From contig NZ_CP101731.1 in assembly GCF_031202305.1 (NCBI RefSeq), positions 2,232,001 through 2,296,000 of the forward strand: a stretch of DNA of 64,000 nt. Reading direction: 5' to 3'. A program made the translations under genes and the position numbers. This document shows, piece after piece, positions 61,071 to 64,000 of the stretch. Source of the DNA: Pelagibacterium sp. 26DY04. Lineage in GTDB: Bacteria; Pseudomonadota; Alphaproteobacteria; Rhizobiales; Devosiaceae. The notes under the pieces are model-generated. The model was given only the letters and a program-made list of their open reading frames with translations. It did not search any database and was not told the DNA's origin. Each line of letters opens with the position of its first letter. The stretch's first letter is position 1.

Positions 61071-62001
61071 GATTCCCGCTGTTTGCCCGGGACACGCAGA
61101 TCATGATTGCTTTGTCCTTCTCCTCATCCATGAGCACCATGTCGCGATGGTCAACATCACCGGCAAGAAGGCGGGTCTTGCATGAGCCGCAGGTTCCGCT
61201 TTCGCAGGAGCTGACGGTCCGCACACCGGCGTCGCGTACGGCCTCGAGTATGGAACGATCGGCAGGAACGTGCACCGTCTTGCCCGACTTGGCCAATTCC
61301 ACATCGAAAGCCACGTCGTCGGGGCGGACGATGTCGACGGGTTTGAAATCCTCGAAATGGACACGTCCCTCGGGCCAATGGCCCGAAATCGCCTTGATCT
61401 CCTCCATGAGCGGCTTCGGCCCGCAGCAATAGACATGTGTCGGCTGAGGTGTCTCGAAATGATCCCAGAAATCGTAGATTCGCTCGGGATCGCCCTCGTC
61501 GTGATGGACGATCATCCGGTCCCCGAAGGCTTCGCGCATTTCGGCCAGATAGGCGGCATCCTGCGGGCTGCGGCTCACATAGATTATCCGGAACGGCTTG
61601 TCCTGCTCCTTGAGACGCTTGGCCATTGCATAGATCGGCGTAACGCCGATGCCTCCGGCGATCAGGAGATAGTCGGGCGCGGGACCGAGAGAAAACTCGT
61701 TCTCGGGGGGAGCGACCCGGAGCTTGCTCCCTTCAGCAACCTCATCATGCATGGATTGGGAGCCGCCGCGCGATTCCGGCTCCCGTTTGACCGCGATCGT
61801 ATAGGTGTTCGCCTCGCCGCCGACGAGGGAATAGCGGCGCATTGCCCCCGATGGGGTCTCCACCGTTATGTGCGCGCCCGGACCGTATTGGGGCAGGCTG
61901 ATCCCCTCCTCCGGCTTGAGCACGAACTCCACGATACTCGGCGTCAGTTCGCGGCGCGAACTCACGGTCATCGTGATAAGATCGTCGTCGGTTATAATCA
62001 C
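61054..62001 (-). CDS. pht2: Phthalate dioxygenase reductase-type (FMN, NADH, plant-type [2Fe-2S])
   Basis: A 315-residue single-chain reductase. FMN-binding MRRYSLVGGEANTYTI (about 55), NAD-binding IAGGIGVTPIYAMAK (about 110), and a C-terminal ferredoxin domain with CESGTCGSCKTRL and a fourth Cys in MICVSRA. The FMN-NAD-ferredoxin order defines the phthalate dioxygenase reductase class. It is the first gene of a four-gene minus-strand operon divergent from the oxygenase, to which it supplies electrons. Confidence 0.93.
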   Translation of the reverse strand: MIITDDDLITMTVSSRRELTPSIVEFVLKPEEGISLPQYGPGAHITVETPSGAMRRYSLVGGEANTYTIAVKREPESRGGSQSMHDEVAEGSKLRVAPPENEFSLGPAPDYLLIAGGIGVTPIYAMAKRLKEQDKPFRIIYVSRSPQDAAYLAEMREAFGDRMIVHHDEGDPERIYDFWDHFETPQPTHVYCCGPKPLMEEIKAISGHWPEGRVHFEDFKPVDIVRPDDVAFDVELAKSGKTVHVPADRSILEAVRDAGVRTVSSCESGTCGSCKTRLLAGDVDHRDMVLMDEEKDKAIMICVSRANSGNLVVDL

Positions 62002-62034
62002 GGGAAAACCATCCAGCTTGCCTTTTTCCGTTCC

Positions 62035-62046
62035 TTAGCTACCTAA
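62035..62046. promoter_or_regulatory. Probable MarR operator A (pht2 side)
   Basis: TTAGCTACCTAA lies 34 bp upstream of the pht2 start. It falls between a TTGACA (minus strand, 62060-62055) and a weak -10, so binding would block the promoter. A sister site lies 60 bp away. Confidence 0.55.
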
Positions 62047-62094
62047 CTAATTTCTGTCAATGCCTAGACTTCGCAACTGAGATGCACTAAACTC

Positions 62095-62106
62095 TTAGCT
62101 TCCTAA
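62095..62106. promoter_or_regulatory. Probable MarR operator B (pht3 side)
   Basis: TTAGCTTCCTAA, 11 of 12 positions of site A, lies 20 bp before the oxygenase start at 62127. The start-to-start distance from site A is 60 bp, about six helical turns. Confidence 0.55.
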
Positions 62107-62126
62107 CTTAATGAGGGATGGAGACG

Positions 62127-63407
62127 ATGCTTACTCCCGAAGAAAACGATCTTTTGTGTCGGGTATCGAACAACGCCCCGATGGGACGCCTGATGCGCCA
62201 GCACTGGACACCGGTCTGCCTTATCGAGGAGGTCGCCGAGCCGGATGGCACCCCGTTGCTGGTCGAGGCACTCGGGGAGAGGTACGTCGCCTTTCGCGAC
62301 ACCAATGGCCGCGTGGGGCTTCTCGATGAGCTGTGTCCGCACCGGCGTGCCTCGCTCGTATTCGGACGCAATGAGGAGTGCGGTTTGCGCTGCCTCTATC
62401 ACGGCTGGAAAATGGATGTGGACGGCAAGGTCATCGCCATGTCGTCGGAGCCGGAAGGCAGTCCCCTCCTCAACAAGGTGAGCCACCGCGCCTATCCCGT
62501 CAAGGAATGGGGCGGATTCGTCTGGGCCTGGTTCGGCGACAAGGAAGATGTTCCTGAATTCGACCCGCCCGCCTTTGCTCCTACCGTGGATACGCCTTTG
62601 GCAATCCTGAAGATTCGTGTTCCTGCGAACTGGGCGCAGATTCACGAAGGCCAGATCGACAGCGCGCATTCCTCGAGCCTGCACTCCTCCGACATGGTGC
62701 CAGCCAGGGTCGAGGGGGCCGCAGCCGACGATAAATCTTGGTACCGTCCCTCGACGGACAAGTCGCCCCGCATGCAGACGCAGACGACGAGCTATGGGTT
62801 TCATTACGCAGCGATCCGAAAGCCGATCAAGAATGCAGCCACGCATGACTACCTGCGCATCACCGAGTTCATTGCGCCATATTACTCGCTGATTCCGCCC
62901 AACAGCTCCTACAATGTCGCCAGCGTCATCGTCCCTGTCGACGACGAGACCACGCATTTCCACTTCATCGCGTGGGGTGGCACGGCATGCCCCACCACCG
63001 AGGAGTGGCGCAAGTTCAACCATGCGGAGAAGGGAGTCGATCTGGACGAGAAATGGCGCTCGCGCCGCACGCTGGAGAACAACTTCCTCCAGGATCGCGA
63101 GCTGATGAAGCAGGGCAACTTCACCGGCGTTCTGGGCATTCCCAATCAGGACATCGTCATGTGGGTTTCCATGGGGCCGATCGTCGATCGCACCAACGAT
63201 ATCCTCGGGGCATCCGATCTCGCCATCGTCGAGTTCCGTCGTCTGATGGTCGATGCTGCGCGGAAGGTCGCCGAAGGCGGCAAGGCCATCGGCACTGAAG
63301 AGCCCCGGCTGCCGCATTCGCGGATCATGTCGCGCGAGGGCGTGTTCCCCAAAACGACTGATTGGCGCACTCTCGTCAATCATAATGAAATGGTCGCGGC
63401 CGAATAA
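62127..63407 (+). CDS. pht3: Phthalate 4,5-dioxygenase, Rieske oxygenase subunit
   Basis: A 426-residue Rieske non-haem iron oxygenase. Rieske ligands: CPHRRASL and CLYHGWKMD, the Cys-x-His ... Cys-x2-His pattern at about 70-95. The mononuclear iron site follows with HEGQIDSAHSSSLH (Asp-x3-His type) and the later acidic ligand. MLTPEENDLL at the N-terminus is characteristic, so I chose ATG 62127; ATG at 62118 is an alternative. It adds O2 across ring carbons 4 and 5 of phthalate and uses the divergent pht2 reductase. Confidence 0.92.
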   Translation: MLTPEENDLLCRVSNNAPMGRLMRQHWTPVCLIEEVAEPDGTPLLVEALGERYVAFRDTNGRVGLLDELCPHRRASLVFGRNEECGLRCLYHGWKMDVDGKVIAMSSEPEGSPLLNKVSHRAYPVKEWGGFVWAWFGDKEDVPEFDPPAFAPTVDTPLAILKIRVPANWAQIHEGQIDSAHSSSLHSSDMVPARVEGAAADDKSWYRPSTDKSPRMQTQTTSYGFHYAAIRKPIKNAATHDYLRITEFIAPYYSLIPPNSSYNVASVIVPVDDETTHFHFIAWGGTACPTTEEWRKFNHAEKGVDLDEKWRSRRTLENNFLQDRELMKQGNFTGVLGIPNQDIVMWVSMGPIVDRTNDILGASDLAIVEFRRLMVDAARKVAEGGKAIGTEEPRLPHSRIMSREGVFPKTTDWRTLVNHNEMVAAE

Positions 63408-63430
63408 GCCGCCCATCCCTGCCTCAAAAA

Positions 63431-63461
63431 GACCTTTCGGCCCGCGCGGCCGAAAGGTCTG
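63431..63461. terminator. Long perfect hairpin after pht3
   Basis: AGACCTTTCGGCC (63431-63443) pairs perfectly with GGCCGAAAGGTCT (63449-63461) around CGCGC. The plus strand lacks a U-run; the minus strand has TTTTT after the stem. It probably ends pht3 or stabilises its 3' end. Confidence 0.7.
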
Positions 63462-63859
63462 CTGGCATGTCGCAGCCTTGCGATTTGTAACGACATATCT
63501 GCAAGCCGGCAGCTCTCCTCCCGCCACGACAGGAACGCAACCGCCCTTCCCGCCACATTTCTCGTTTCCTCGCGCACAGCCCGATGGAAGCGGACCGCTT
63601 CCCCTCACAATCCCGGTTCATGCGGAACCCCGGGCCGAAGTTAGGCAAAAGCGAAGGCCGCAGGAGCGAAAGATGGACGAGGCCGATTCTGCCAATCCAG
63701 AACAGCTCCATGAAGGCGATCGCCCAGAGTTCCCTTGCCTCGGAATTCGGCCAACGGGTGGCTTGACACATATAACTAAGTAAGCAAACTAATTAAATTG
63801 GCGCGAGGGGGGAACGCCGATCTGATCGTCACAGACCACTTCCGGAGGAGGGAAGTTCC
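63462..63859. other. Long intergenic region without a convincing gene
   Basis: About 400 bp. Short frames on both strands lack ribosome binding sites or family resemblance. The last third becomes AT-rich and carries a TTGACA promoter-like motif and a strong ribosome binding site for the gene at 63860. Confidence 0.6.
63763..63795 (+). promoter_or_regulatory. Promoter-like region with AT-rich repeat before the last gene
   Basis: TTGACA (63763-63768) is followed by AACTAAGTAAGCAAACTAA. The order TTGACA then a TAAG/CTAA-rich stretch resembles the pht2 promoter with operator A, so the same regulator may act here. The likeness is loose. Confidence 0.35.
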
Positions 63860-64000
63860 ATGTTGAATTTCAATTAATCGACAGCGCGGCGCCGGTGGAA
63901 TGTCTTCACGGGCCTGCTGCTGGCAGCGTCCAGCCTGGTGCCTCTGGCCGCCACCGCCCAGGACCTGATCGAGTTCGATCAATGGCGACCGGGAGGTCGG
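63860..64000 (+). pseudogene. Secreted protein with in-frame stop near its start, cut by window edge
   Basis: ATG at 63860 has a strong GGAGGAGG site upstream, but TAA occurs at 63875-63877 after five codons. The same frame then continues into RRRWNVFTGLLLAASS and a signal-peptide-like PLAATAQD cleavage region, followed by LIEFDQWRPGG. No other start codon opens this frame before the edge. It looks like an exported protein, perhaps a transporter binding component, with a nonsense change or a base error. The family cannot be named from the visible part. Confidence 0.5.

Noticed and set aside
1..64000. CRISPR array, rRNA operon, replication origin or prophage
   Set aside because: No spaced direct repeats, ribosomal RNA sequence, dnaA-box cluster or phage structural genes were seen.

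Overview
The window is a GC-rich chromosomal segment of an alphaproteobacterium. Gene families, Ku/LigD operons, HWE-type histidine kinases, GGAAC-N16/17-CGTT (EcfG-type) promoters and a Rhizobiales-style extragenic palindrome all point to Hyphomicrobiales. Devosiaceae-like is possible, but that is a guess from gene style and not from a marker gene. Genes are densely packed and mostly on the minus strand, with many ATGA overlaps.

Region 1 (1-20 kb) is respiration, signalling and DNA repair. It begins with the 3' part of a cytochrome c oxidase subunit I gene. A histidine kinase/two-receiver operon, a flavodoxin-fold reductase and a Crp/Fnr regulator follow. Two complete non-homologous end-joining sets come next: ku-ligD at 6.1-9.5 kb, and ligD-ku-BRCT/TPR-hydrolase-xthA at 14.4-20.2 kb. 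Between them lie topoisomerase IB, an SDR, a second histidine kinase and small stress-type proteins. Several promoters here match the general-stress sigma factor consensus.

Region 2 (20-31 kb) is a one-directional sugar-acid or hydroxy-acid catabolic cluster: an Ldh-type dehydrogenase, a GntR regulator, an enolase-superfamily dehydratase, TctC-TctB-TctA transporter, LhgO, LysR, SDR, an RraA-like aldolase and a DapA-like aldolase.

Region 3 (31-56 kb) combines three things: glucuronate catabolism (uxuA-uxuB-uxaC), a periplasmic oxidation/3-keto-sugar toolkit (DUF1080 protein, two Gfo/Idh dehydrogenases, a propeller dehydrogenase with its cytochrome c, a TIM-barrel isomerase, a second TctCBA set) and a complete ebo cluster (eboA, B, C, D, E, F) with idi. 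A GntR/FCD regulator sits in the middle. Six promoters across this 23-kb region carry one near-identical palindrome (TAGTATMCTA), so hexuronate use and the ebo metabolite-traffic genes appear to form one regulon. This is the most novel feature of the window.

Region 4 (56-64 kb) begins with a 41-bp 3' fragment of a tRNA-Gly(UCC) gene, which looks like an integrase attachment-site scar. Next come a broken IS3-family transposase and a full IS3-family element inserted against it. After these lies a phthalate 4,5-dioxygenase-type pathway: MarR regulator, dihydroxyphthalate decarboxylase, dihydrodiol dehydrogenase, reductase and Rieske oxygenase, with paired TTAGCTNCCTAA palindromes in the divergent promoter. 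The last gene, running off the edge, looks like a secreted protein whose reading frame carries an early stop codon. This part is probably a transferred island that continues beyond the window.
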